Shown here piece after piece: positions 1 through 7,205 of a stretch of DNA of 18,171 bases. Position numbers and translations under genes: made by a program. The notes under the pieces were generated by a model, which saw nothing but the letters and a program-made list of their open reading frames with translations, was not told the DNA's origin and searched no databases. Location of the stretch: positions 1 through 18,171 of the forward strand of contig JBIIJL010000043.1 of NCBI GenBank assembly GCA_044233795.1, in the 5' to 3' direction. How positions within the stretch are numbered: position 1 is the stretch's first letter; every line of letters starts with the position of its first letter. The DNA is from JBIIJL01 sp044233795. GTDB lineage: Bacteria; Pseudomonadota; Gammaproteobacteria; Legionellales; Legionellaceae.

Positions 1-79
1 TTCTTGTCGCACTCCTTCTTCAAAGAGCGCCCACACAGTTTGTCTTCTATATTCTTAATGAGCCCGCCCTGCCGGCGTG
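1..79 (-). promoter_or_regulatory. rRNA operon leader with boxA-like element
   Basis: Read on the minus strand, this stretch aligns by eye with the leader upstream of E. coli 16S rRNA. A boxA-like element GGCTCATTAAGA (53-64; E. coli TGCTCTTTAACA) is followed, at the same spacing as in E. coli, by GACAAACTGTGTGGGCGCTC (E. coli GACAATCTGTGTGGGCACTC). boxA is the NusB/S10 antitermination site of rRNA operons. The 16S gene should begin beyond the left edge. The E. coli leader was compared from memory. Confidence 0.8.
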
Positions 80-85
80 TTGCGT

Positions 86-113
86 ATTCTACTCAGTTCA
101 GCTCCCTTGTCAA
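86..113 (-). promoter_or_regulatory. rRNA operon promoter
   Basis: On the minus strand a perfect -35 TTGACA (108-113) is separated by 16 bp from -10 TAGAAT (86-91). A GC-rich stretch follows in the discriminator/start region (about 65-85). Upstream lies an A/T run (114-130) that could act as an UP element. The 16-bp spacer and GC-rich start region are typical of stringently controlled rRNA promoters. It fires leftward into the leader at 1-79. Confidence 0.78.
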
Positions 114-357
114 CTTTTTTTTAAAAAAATTTCATCTATTAATCTAAACCAACAGTGAGTTTGAAATGGTTATATATTCGATATTTGCTAGGCCTAAATC
201 AAATATATTTGTCCTAGCAGTTCCACCTATATGGCTATCTTCTGACTGTGTATACCCGCGATCAACCTTGTTTTGATAACCTATCTCTCAATTCTTCTAG
301 TGTTTTTTCTGATAAATCTATATTTGCCACCTGAAAGGCACTCGATTTTTAATCGCT
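114..357. other. Spacer between rRNA promoter and tyrS
   Basis: No convincing gene is seen here. The part next to the rRNA promoter is A/T-rich, as expected for UP-element or upstream-activation sequence. Just downstream of the tyrS stop (minus strand) there is a short CGATT-AAA-AATCG hairpin and a TGCC/GGCA stem, but no U-tract of the kind that makes a clear intrinsic terminator. tyrS transcripts may therefore run toward the rRNA operon. Confidence 0.4.
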
Positions 358-1566
358 TCACTTTGAAGCAAGGAGGCATAGTTTAGCTATTCGTCTTTTA
401 CCAACCTGTATAATGTATGTATGACCTTCAGCAAGTAACTTGGTCCCATCCTCGACTTTTTCTCCATCAATCTTCACCGCCCCTTGGTTAAGCATCCGCA
501 ATGACTCAGAGGTACTTTTAGTCAAGTCAGCTTGCTTTAAAAGTTGTGCAAGGTTCATCGTTTTATTGTAAAGAATCGTCTGAATTTCAAGATCCTCTGG
601 TATAAGTTTATTCTGAAAGCGTTCGACAAATGCTTGATGCGCTGCTTCCGCTTGACGTTGGTCATGAAACCTCGCCACGATTTCTTTTGCAAATTCAATT
701 TTTATATCTCTAGGATTAGCCCCATCTACCACCGCTCTTTTCATTTGTTGAATATCTGCAATACCTTTGAAACTTAACATATCGATATATCGCCACATTA
801 ACTCATCAGAAATTGACATCAATTTACCAAATATAGATTCGGCAGATTCTGCAATGCCAATATAATTGTTGAGAGATTTAGACATCTTTTTAACCCCATC
901 TAGACCCTCAATTAATGGCATCATTAGCAGCACTTGCTGTTCTTGACCAGCATGTTTTTGTAATTCCCGCCCCATCAACAAATTAAATTTTTGATCTGTA
1001 CCACCTAATTCGATATCCGCATTGAGTTCCACAGAATCATACCCTTGAATAAGTGGGTATAAAAATTCATGGATGGCAATTGGCTGCCCTGATTGATACC
1101 GTTTATCAAAGTCATCTCGCTCAAGCATTCTTGCTACTGTGCTTGTTGCTGCCAGTTTAATAAGCTCCGCTGCACTCATTTGACCAAGCCATGTGGAGTT
1201 ATAAACAATCGTCGTCTTTTCAGGACAAAGGATTTTGAACACCTGTTCCTGGTATGTTTTAGCATTTTCAAACACGGCTTCCTGGCTTAAAGGCGCTCGA
1301 GCTATATTTTTTCCAGTAGGATCACCTATCATCGCTGTGAAATCACCGACTAAAAAAATAACCTCATGACCTAGTTCCTGAAACTGTCGTAGTTTATTAA
1401 TAAGTACAGTATGGCCTAAATGAAGATCAGCTGCCGTTGGATCAAAGCCCGCCTTAATTTTAAGCGGTCTTTGCTTGTTTAGTTTGTTAATAAATTCCGC
1501 TTCTGGCAATACTTCTTCAACCCCTCTCATGAGGTCTTGATACACTAGATCTTCAATTCTCTTCAC
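358..1566 (-). CDS. tyrS: Tyrosyl-tRNA synthetase
   Basis: Cytoplasmic class Ic aminoacyl-tRNA synthetase that charges tRNA-Tyr with tyrosine using ATP. From the chosen start the protein has 402 residues, close to the usual 400. Visible motifs are the Rossmann-fold HLGH signature (about residues 49-52), the KMSKS loop (about 227-231), and a C-terminal S4-type RNA-binding domain (about 340-400, ending GKRRIAKLCLLASK). The sequence following AGFDPTAADLHLGH resembles the TyrZ-type branch rather than E. coli TyrS. I chose the GTG at 1564-1566 because AAGGG lies seven bases upstream and family members start here; the open frame continues to 1668 but would run to the divergent peptidase's start. 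The neighbour on the other side is an rRNA promoter, so translation functions are grouped. Confidence 0.96.
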   Translation of the reverse strand: MKRIEDLVYQDLMRGVEEVLPEAEFINKLNKQRPLKIKAGFDPTAADLHLGHTVLINKLRQFQELGHEVIFLVGDFTAMIGDPTGKNIARAPLSQEAVFENAKTYQEQVFKILCPEKTTIVYNSTWLGQMSAAELIKLAATSTVARMLERDDFDKRYQSGQPIAIHEFLYPLIQGYDSVELNADIELGGTDQKFNLLMGRELQKHAGQEQQVLLMMPLIEGLDGVKKMSKSLNNYIGIAESAESIFGKLMSISDELMWRYIDMLSFKGIADIQQMKRAVVDGANPRDIKIEFAKEIVARFHDQRQAEAAHQAFVERFQNKLIPEDLEIQTILYNKTMNLAQLLKQADLTKSTSESLRMLNQGAVKIDGEKVEDGTKLLAEGHTYIIQVGKRRIAKLCLLASK

Positions 1567-1586
1567 ACTAAAACCCTTTTTAATGA

Positions 1587-1615
1587 TTGACCTGACTTCC
1601 CACAGCGGGTATCTT
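1587..1615 (+). promoter_or_regulatory. Candidate sigma-70 promoter of the M23 peptidase gene
   Basis: TTGACC (1587-1592), a 17-bp spacer and TATCTT (1610-1615) match the sigma-70 consensus at 5/6 and 4/6. The predicted start near 1622 leaves a leader of about 50 nt containing a CGGCT...AGCCG hairpin (about 1635-1651). The site lies between divergent tyrS and the M23 gene. Confidence 0.45.
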
Positions 1616-1671
1616 AGCCCGGATAATTGTTTCCGGCTAGAGCGGAGCCGAAGACCGTAGTAAGGCACACC

Positions 1672-2997
1672 ATGGATAAACGACGTAATGTCTCAACAAG
1701 ACCAACAGCCACAAACTCCCGAATCAAGGCAATTTTAGCTTTAATCGTTGCCCTTCTTGTATCTTATTTTATCATTACTGGTTTGTTTCACAAACAAAAA
1801 GTAAATTATGCAAGCAGAACATTGTCACTACCCAAATTAGATACTTCAAAAATAGTGGAAGACGATGCGGAAGAAGATAATGGTTGGTCTACAATTACCA
1901 CCCAGTCAGGTGATTCGTTATCTACCATTTTTAAACGAATAGGCTTGAGTAGCCAGGTTTTACAAAATGTCCTCCATCAAAATATACATGCAAAAACCCT
2001 TGCCAACATTAAGCCAGGACAGCAAATTCAGTTACTCATTCAGCAGCAACAACTTGAAAAGCTCGTCTTTCCAGTGTCTGCGACTGAGCAACTGGTAGTT
2101 TCCCTTGAGGGTAGTCAGTACGTTAGTGAAATCAAATCGCGAAAAATGACTGCCCATAGCGATTACTTAACGGCTACCGTAAGAGGATCGCTGTACACTA
2201 CCGCAAAACAGCAGAAAATTCCGTACAAATTGATTCAGCAAATGACTGATATTTTTAACTGGGAAATTGATTTTGCAAGAGACAACAGAACAGGTGATCA
2301 ATTTAGTATCATGTATGAAGCCAATTATATTGATGATAAGCTTGTCAATACTGGGGATATCATTGCTGTCACTTACACCAACCGTGGCGTCCCTCATCAG
2401 GCTATACGTCACATCGCTAACAATGGCGACTATGACTATTATACCCCCAAAGGTGCTAGCTTGAAAAAGGCATTTACTCGCTACCCTGTTAAATTCAGCC
2501 ACATTAGCTCAAGCTATAGTCTCTCAAGGTACCATCCTGTATTACACTACCGAAGAGCGCATAAAGGTGTCGATTTGGCTGCGGCTATTGGCACGCCTGT
2601 GCATGCGACAGGTGCCGGTCGGGTAGAAATCATTGACAGACATAACGGCTATGGCAACATGGTTAAAATTTCGCATAACAAAACCTATGCGACACTCTAT
2701 GCACATTTACTTCGATTTGCCAAAGGCCTCTCTAGAGGTGATTTTGTTAAACGTGGCCAGGTGATTGGCTATGTGGGTCAAACAGGACTCGCCGATGGAC
2801 CGCACTGCCACTATGAATTTCACATCAATCATCAACCAAGAAATCCAACAACTGTTGATTTGCCCCGAGGAACACCCATTGCTGGTCGCGAGCTTACTTC
2901 ATTCAAAACCAAGGCCAACACCATTCTCGCTCAATTGAAACTGTATGAAGATGCAAATCTTGTAGCTGCCGGTAAAAAATCGATATCAACAGGCTAG
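1672..2997 (+). CDS. M23 family murein endopeptidase (MepM/YebA-like), membrane anchored
   Basis: Probable zinc metallopeptidase that cuts peptide cross-links of peptidoglycan in the periplasm. From the ATG at 1672 (TAAGG six bases upstream) it has 441 residues. An N-terminal membrane anchor (about 18-38) follows a basic N-terminus. Next come a LysM/OapA-like domain (about 71-125, GDSLSTIF), a central linker domain as in MepM/Csd3, and the LytM domain with its zinc and catalytic residues: HKGVD (H297, D301), YAHL (H345) and HCH (H378, H380). All expected catalytic positions are present, so it should be active. It is divergent from tyrS and convergent with spmB, with a 3-nt gap. The assignment to the MepM-like subgroup rests on domain order and length (E. 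coli MepM has 440 residues); the exact bond cleaved is inferred from the family. Confidence 0.9.
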   Translation: MDKRRNVSTRPTATNSRIKAILALIVALLVSYFIITGLFHKQKVNYASRTLSLPKLDTSKIVEDDAEEDNGWSTITTQSGDSLSTIFKRIGLSSQVLQNVLHQNIHAKTLANIKPGQQIQLLIQQQQLEKLVFPVSATEQLVVSLEGSQYVSEIKSRKMTAHSDYLTATVRGSLYTTAKQQKIPYKLIQQMTDIFNWEIDFARDNRTGDQFSIMYEANYIDDKLVNTGDIIAVTYTNRGVPHQAIRHIANNGDYDYYTPKGASLKKAFTRYPVKFSHISSSYSLSRYHPVLHYRRAHKGVDLAAAIGTPVHATGAGRVEIIDRHNGYGNMVKISHNKTYATLYAHLLRFAKGLSRGDFVKRGQVIGYVGQTGLADGPHCHYEFHINHQPRNPTTVDLPRGTPIAGRELTSFKTKANTILAQLKLYEDANLVAAGKKSISTG

Positions 2998-3000
2998 CCT

Positions 3001-3534
3001 TCATAAAAAGAAATATCGACAAACAACTATGGTTGCAACGATTCCTGACAAGTCAGCTAAGATGCCAGCAGGTATCGCATGACGGGTTCGCCGAATACCT
3101 ACCGCACCAAAATACACTGCAATCACATAAAACGTCGTCTCAGTACTCCCCATCAAAGTTGCTGCCGCCTTGGCAATAAAGGAATTGCCGCCGTGTATGT
3201 GAATTAGCTCCGCCATTACAGCTGTTGAGGCACTACCAGAGAAAGGTCGTATAATTGCCAACGGTAGCAATTCAGAAGGCATGCCGAGCCTTCTTAATAA
3301 AGGAGCTAGTACGATAGTTAGTAATTCAAAAAAACCTGAGGCACGTAGCATGCCAATCGCAACCATCATTGCAATAAGGTATGGAATAATATTTATGCTG
3401 GTTTCAAAACCTTGTTTCGCACCAACGATAAATGCATCAAATACATCTATTTTTTTGAGAAATCCATACAAAGGGATCCCTGCTATAAACAACAGAAACA
3501 TATAGTTTGAAAATTGATTCGCGATAGTTGTCAT
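3001..3534 (-). CDS. spmB: SpmB-like nucleoside-recognition (Gate) domain membrane protein
   Basis: Integral membrane protein of 177 residues with several hydrophobic segments. It contains the Gate/nucleoside-recognition pattern: GTETS-like MGSTETTFYVIAVYFGAVGI in the C-terminal half and RPFSGSAST before it. It is paired with spmA upstream through an ATGA overlap (start 3532-3534, spmA stop 3531-3533), so translation is probably coupled. In Bacillus, SpmA and SpmB are needed for spore-core dehydration; this organism is presumably a non-sporing Gram-negative, where the pair's role is not established. The neighbours are envelope enzymes (M23 endopeptidase, DUF1460 protein), but they lie on the opposite strand. 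The assignment is firm at family level only. Confidence 0.85.
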   Translation of the reverse strand: MTTIANQFSNYMFLLFIAGIPLYGFLKKIDVFDAFIVGAKQGFETSINIIPYLIAMMVAIGMLRASGFFELLTIVLAPLLRRLGMPSELLPLAIIRPFSGSASTAVMAELIHIHGGNSFIAKAAATLMGSTETTFYVIAVYFGAVGIRRTRHAIPAGILADLSGIVATIVVCRYFFL

Positions 3535-4136
3535 AAATTATCCGACGGTTTCATGCGATAGCAAGGTAGTTTAGCCAATTGCGTGACTGCAATAATTGCA
3601 ACGATTGTTGAGCAGCTTGTTGCTATTAAGGAGCTCATAATCACGCTGCTGGGATTTATACTTCCGTTTGCTGCTAAAAACGCCATAGCTGTCACCGGAA
3701 TCAGTTGCACGCTTGAGGTGTTGATAGCAAGAAACACACACATAGAATTACTAGCGGTATGTACGTGGGTGTTCAACCGTTGCAATTCTTTCATTGCCTG
3801 CAAACCAAACGGTGTTGCAGCATTGGCAAGCCCCAACATATTTGCAGAGATATTCAGTAAAATTGCACCCATTGCCGGATCTCCTTCAGGGATTTCCGGA
3901 AATAATCTACGCATAACGGGTGCTAAAACACGTGCAAATTTATCGACTAGACCTGACGTTTTGGCAATCCCCATAATACCTAGCCAAAGCGCTAGAATGC
4001 CGGTAAGACCTAAGGCTATCTCAAAACCAAGCTTGGCTGAATCCGTAACAGCCCGCACCACTTCATCGATTCGCCCTTCGATAATGCCAACAAGCACTGC
4101 GAGAAAGATCATCCCTAACCAAATGGCATTTAACAC
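3531..4136 (-). CDS. spmA: SpmA-like nucleoside-recognition (Gate) domain membrane protein
   Basis: Integral membrane protein of 201 residues. It shows the SpmA pattern: an N-terminal hydrophobic helix, LGLTGILALWLGIMGIAKTSGL, then LFPEIPEGDPAMGAILLNISANMLGLANAATPFGL, then NTSSVQLIPVTAMAFLAANG. I chose the GTG start at 4134-4136 because a purine run (AAGGGGGG) lies just upstream; the next Met is eight codons in. The first gene of a two-gene unit with spmB (4-nt overlap), and divergent from the DUF1460 gene with 114 bp between. The substrate is unknown; the name comes from sporulating Firmicutes and should not be read as implying sporulation here. Confidence 0.86.
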   Translation of the reverse strand: MLNAIWLGMIFLAVLVGIIEGRIDEVVRAVTDSAKLGFEIALGLTGILALWLGIMGIAKTSGLVDKFARVLAPVMRRLFPEIPEGDPAMGAILLNISANMLGLANAATPFGLQAMKELQRLNTHVHTASNSMCVFLAINTSSVQLIPVTAMAFLAANGSINPSSVIMSSLIATSCSTIVAIIAVTQLAKLPCYRMKPSDNL

Positions 4137-4250
4137 GAGCCCCCCTTGCTTGACGACTGAGCTTTTTAAAACTTATACTTCAAAGCTTACTAGCCCCCAA
4201 CAGATTGATTTTTAGTACATATTAATTACGATATTTCATCGAGGAAAATA

Positions 4251-5246
4251 ATGCGTCTGCCACATTTTTGCAAGCCCCTTTTTGTTTGTCGTTGCGTAAT
4301 TATTTGTTTAGCACAAAATTTCTCTATCTCAAATGTGATCGCAAATCAAGCATCAGAGCAGTCCATTAGTCAATTTTATCAACATCAACTCTCAGAAACT
4401 CAAACAAGGCAGATTGCCACACGAATCGTTGCAGCAAGTGAGCAATTTCTCGGAAAACCATACTTTCTAGGTCCACTTGGAGAAGGCCCAACAGGTGAAT
4501 TCAGCCAGCTGCCTCTCTATCGTACTGATGCTTTTGACTGTTTGACCTTTGTAGAAACTGTGTTGGCTTTGACGTTTGCAAATAATCCTCATTCGTTCAA
4601 GCAATGCATCAACCGCTTGCGCTATAAAAATGGCAACATCTCTTTTATTACACGAAACCATTTTACTGATCTTGATTGGAACCAAAATAATGAGCATCAA
4701 GGTTTTTTGAAAGACATTACATCAAGCATACGCAATGAACGCAATCAACCTGTCGTTAAATTAGCGAAGGTCTTAATTGATAAGCCAGGCTGGTATAGTC
4801 ACATGCCTGTTTCTGCAATACATATAAATAGTTTGAATGATGATCAGCGGATGGCACGCCTCTTGTTGCTAAAAAAGAAAGGACAAACCCTTAAGCGAAT
4901 GTATTCCACGATTCCTTACATTCCATTTTCCGCTATTTTTGATAACCAGCTAAAACCGAATTCCTACCTATTAGATCAAATTCCCAACAGTGCGATTATT
5001 GAAATTGTTCGTCCAAATTGGCAGATTAAACATCAAATTGGCACGAACCTTAACGTATCACATTTAGGATTTGCTGTTTGGAAGCACGGTATACTGATGT
5101 TTCGTGAAGCCTCATCCACTCAAGGTAAAATTGTTGACGTTCCGTTGATAGATTACCTCCGACAAGCCTCCACAAGCCCAACCATCAAAGGCATCAATAT
5201 CCAGCTCCCTCTTCCTGCAGGGGAGCTGATTTGCCGAAATTTATAA
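4251..5246 (+). CDS. Secreted DUF1460 family protein (NlpC/P60-like, amidase-like)
   Basis: Predicted exported protein of 331 residues with an N-terminal hydrophobic signal (to about residue 31, NVIA). It matches the DUF1460 family (annotated as N-acetylmuramoyl-L-alanine amidase-like), a papain-like NlpC/P60 fold acting on peptidoglycan fragments. The family motifs are visible: LGKPYFLGPLGEG (about 67-79), DAFDCLTFVET with nucleophile candidate C97, FITRNHFTDLDW (132-143), and VSHLGFAVW with the candidate catalytic H271. AGGA lies upstream of the ATG. Activity is inferred from the family and from intact Cys and His. Divergent from spmA; its 3' end overlaps the convergent repeat-protein gene by 6 nt, with TTATAA providing both stop codons. 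Confidence 0.85.
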   Translation: MRLPHFCKPLFVCRCVIICLAQNFSISNVIANQASEQSISQFYQHQLSETQTRQIATRIVAASEQFLGKPYFLGPLGEGPTGEFSQLPLYRTDAFDCLTFVETVLALTFANNPHSFKQCINRLRYKNGNISFITRNHFTDLDWNQNNEHQGFLKDITSSIRNERNQPVVKLAKVLIDKPGWYSHMPVSAIHINSLNDDQRMARLLLLKKKGQTLKRMYSTIPYIPFSAIFDNQLKPNSYLLDQIPNSAIIEIVRPNWQIKHQIGTNLNVSHLGFAVWKHGILMFREASSTQGKIVDVPLIDYLRQASTSPTIKGINIQLPLPAGELICRNL

Positions 5247-6815
5247 ATTCGAAGTGGAAAGTTTGAATCCGTAATCGTACTCGCCACCTAGGGTATTCAA
5301 TTCTCCTTGGCCGCTTCCATTAGAAACACTTCTCTGCGGATTGAAAAATCCTTGCCGATTTTCCGCATAAGAGGGGGCAGCAACAGCGATATAATCGCTG
5401 GCAGTACAGGGTTCCTCATACTGTCCTTCGTAAACATTGGCAGGCCATGCAACACGGGGCGCGCAATATCCGTCTGCAGCGACTGGGATTTCATAAGCTG
5501 GATGAGCGCCTTGAGCAAGACTGTAAACTCTTTCGTCCCATTCAGGACCCTGGTTATCAGTTGGTTGGTCGCTTGAGGCATCACCTGAATCATAAATAAC
5601 CTCTGAAGAATCCAGAGGCACCGAATATAAGGTTACATCAGCTACTTTAACATGATTGCTGCCTTCTTCAATATCAATATCACTATCATGTATAGGATTT
5701 TCAACCATATCAACTCGGTTCTCCTCAATTTGAACTTGTGGCTCGAGTCTTGCCCTATATCGCAAATATAGATATGAAATCACCAGGAGCAATAACATAA
5801 TACCAACAGCAATTAATATTCCAGGGAGCAATCCCAAACTTGCAACAGCTGAAACAGCAACAGGTCTAACGCCTGTATCGTTGTGAGAAATTTCCGGGAT
5901 ACTAGCGTTCCATACAGACGAAGGGGTAGGTCCTGGAACAAAATTAGGCGACGATGAAAATATTGTTCCGTTGGTTTGTGGGCGTGGGAACGGTGTTGAT
6001 ACTTGTTGTGGCGCGGAGGAAGAAGGTACGAAAGGTGTCGGCAGCTCTGAAGTAGCGTTTGTTGCACGAGGGGGGGTTGCCAATAAAAGCGTGCTATTCG
6101 TCGCTGGTGCTACAGAGGGCGTGGGAGATGCCGATGTGCTGTCAGCTGCCGGTATACTTGCGTTGAATAACGGCGCGCTATTCGTCGCCGGTGCTTCAGA
6201 AGACGTGGGAGATGCCGATTTGCCGTCGGTTGCAGTCGGTGTGCTTGCATTGAATAGCGGTGTGCTATTCGTCGCCGGTGCTACAGAGGGCGTGGGAGAT
6301 GCCGATGTGCTGTCAGCTGCCGGTATACTTGCGTTGAATAGCGGCGCGCTATTCGTCGCCGGTGCTTCAGAGGGCGTGGGGGATGCCGATGTGCCGTCGG
6401 TTGCTGTCGGTGTGCTTGCATTGAATAGCGGTGTGCTATTCGTCGCTGGTGCTACAGAGGGCGTACGAGCTACCGATGTACTCTCGGTTGCTGCCGGTAT
6501 GCTTGCAGTGAATAGCGGTGTGCTATTCGTCGCGGCTGCTTCAGAAGCGGTAGGAGCTGCCGATGCGCTGCCGGTTGCTGGTGGTATACTAGCGGTGAAT
6601 AGCGGTGTGCTATTCGTCGCCGATGCTACAGAGGGCGTGGGCGCCGCCGATGTGCTTTCGGTTGCTGCCGGTATGCTTGCAGTGAATAGCGGTGTGCTAT
6701 TCGTCGCCGGTGCTAGAGAAGGCGTGCGAGCTGCCGATATGCTGTCTGGCGATGGAGTTGTCGTTACAGGCGGTGGCGGTGGCGGTGGCGGTGGTGGTGT
6801 GTAAAGTTGTGGCAT
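5241..6815 (-). CDS. Repeat-rich single-pass membrane protein with tyrosine-rich tail
   Basis: I do not recognise a family. The 524-residue product starts MPQLYT followed by ten prolines. Residues 31-259 are eight repeats of 28-29 residues, consensus TPSVAPATNSTPLFNASTP..., rich in Ser/Thr/Pro/Ala, and a proline-rich linker follows. A single strong hydrophobic helix spans about 324-351 (SLGLLPGILIAVGIMLLLLV) and ends in YLRYRAR; by the positive-inside rule the repeats face out or into a lumen and the tail faces the cytosol. The tail (361-524) is acidic with tyrosines at 397, 408, 431, 441, 450, 462, 466, 475, 483, 513 and 515; Y397 (YSVP), Y441 (YEIP) and Y466 (YEEP) form Y-x-x-P. I count 14 N-x-S/T sequons before the helix. 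No N-terminal signal peptide. AAGGG seven bases before the ATG supports the start. A host-membrane effector is an inference; a bacterial surface protein is the main alternative. Confidence 0.8.
   Translation of the reverse strand: MPQLYTPPPPPPPPPPVTTTPSPDSISAARTPSLAPATNSTPLFTASIPAATESTSAAPTPSVASATNSTPLFTASIPPATGSASAAPTASEAAATNSTPLFTASIPAATESTSVARTPSVAPATNSTPLFNASTPTATDGTSASPTPSEAPATNSAPLFNASIPAADSTSASPTPSVAPATNSTPLFNASTPTATDGKSASPTSSEAPATNSAPLFNASIPAADSTSASPTPSVAPATNSTLLLATPPRATNATSELPTPFVPSSSAPQQVSTPFPRPQTNGTIFSSSPNFVPGPTPSSVWNASIPEISHNDTGVRPVAVSAVASLGLLPGILIAVGIMLLLLVISYLYLRYRARLEPQVQIEENRVDMVENPIHDSDIDIEEGSNHVKVADVTLYSVPLDSSEVIYDSGDASSDQPTDNQGPEWDERVYSLAQGAHPAYEIPVAADGYCAPRVAWPANVYEGQYEEPCTASDYIAVAAPSYAENRQGFFNPQRSVSNGSGQGELNTLGGEYDYGFKLSTSNL
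6039..6725 (-). repeat. Eight tandem 84-87 bp coding repeats
   Basis: Eight in-frame units encode residues 31-259 of the repeat protein, each 28 or 29 codons. Units 4+5 and 6+7 form a higher-order 57-residue duplication (one 29-residue unit ending TATDGxSASP, one 28-residue unit ending ADSTSASP). Units 1-3 share TASIP and unit 8 is degenerate. The DNA is G+C-rich compared with the rest of the gene: 34 of 60 bases at 6241-6300 versus 19 of 60 at 5641-5700. Such near-identical units should expand and contract by recombination. Confidence 0.92.
6771..6794 (-). repeat. (CCACCG)4 hexanucleotide tract coding poly-proline
   Basis: Four perfect copies of CCACCG encode eight of the ten consecutive prolines (residues 7-16) at the N-terminus of the repeat protein. 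Unit gain or loss would keep the frame and alter only proline number. Confidence 0.85.
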
Positions 6816-7205
6816 GTATGTACCCTTGCTATCAAGTTATTTTGATTAATATTGTATCATGTTTTATGTGAAAATTTAAATATAGTGAATTAAAATTTAA
6901 GCGACTCCCTAAAAGCATGATCATTTACAGTCAAACCGTGCAACAGAGTGCTAATTTTTTTAAATTAGCCCAAAATGGTAACTGATACTCAGGAGCATCT
7001 AGCGTTTTAATGGCTATTTGTAGGTGGGGTTAATTCACCGCTTACAAGTTACTGCGGAGCGACAGTTAGAAAACGGAAGCAAAAGTTAGGTGCGCAGCGC
7101 AATTCATGATCTAATGATTTCGCCAAAAAACATAAGAGGCATTGTGATACGCAAAGAAAGCTTATTACAAAATTAATTCAAAGACTCAGTTACCAAACGA
7201 TTTCG
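6816..7205. other. 390-bp spacer without a recognisable gene
   Basis: I see no supported coding frame. The stretch holds several small inverted repeats: an AT-only 7-bp stem CTAATTT/AAATTAG with a 4-nt loop (6951-6968), an imperfect TTGTAGGTG...CACC-GCT-TACAA stem (7018-7047), TGCGC-A-GCGCA (7091-7101), and AACGA-AA-TCGTT overlapping the porin gene's end (7197-7208). None has the U-run of an intrinsic terminator. The part next to 6815 must carry the promoter of the leftward repeat gene, but I see no strong consensus. Confidence 0.4.

Noticed and set aside
1567..1668. N-terminal extension of tyrS to the ATG at 1668
   Set aside because: The extra 34 residues do not look like the family, and the GTG at 1566 has a ribosome site at the right distance.
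1627..1671. Upstream ATG for the M23 peptidase
   Set aside because: No ribosome site, and it would put extra residues before the basic start of the membrane anchor; the ATG at 1672 has TAAGG.
6039..6725. CRISPR array as explanation for the regular repeats
   Set aside because: Units are contiguous, in frame, and have no unique spacers.
5971..6804. Long plus-strand open frame rich in Gly, Val and Ala opposite the repeat gene
   Set aside because: It is the mirror of the GC-rich coding repeats. The minus-strand frame is longer, has a good ribosome site, a transmembrane helix and a non-repetitive tail.
6951..6968. AT-only stem-loop as terminator of the repeat or porin gene
   Set aside because: Stem contains almost no G/C, and it lies upstream of the repeat gene and well downstream of the porin gene.
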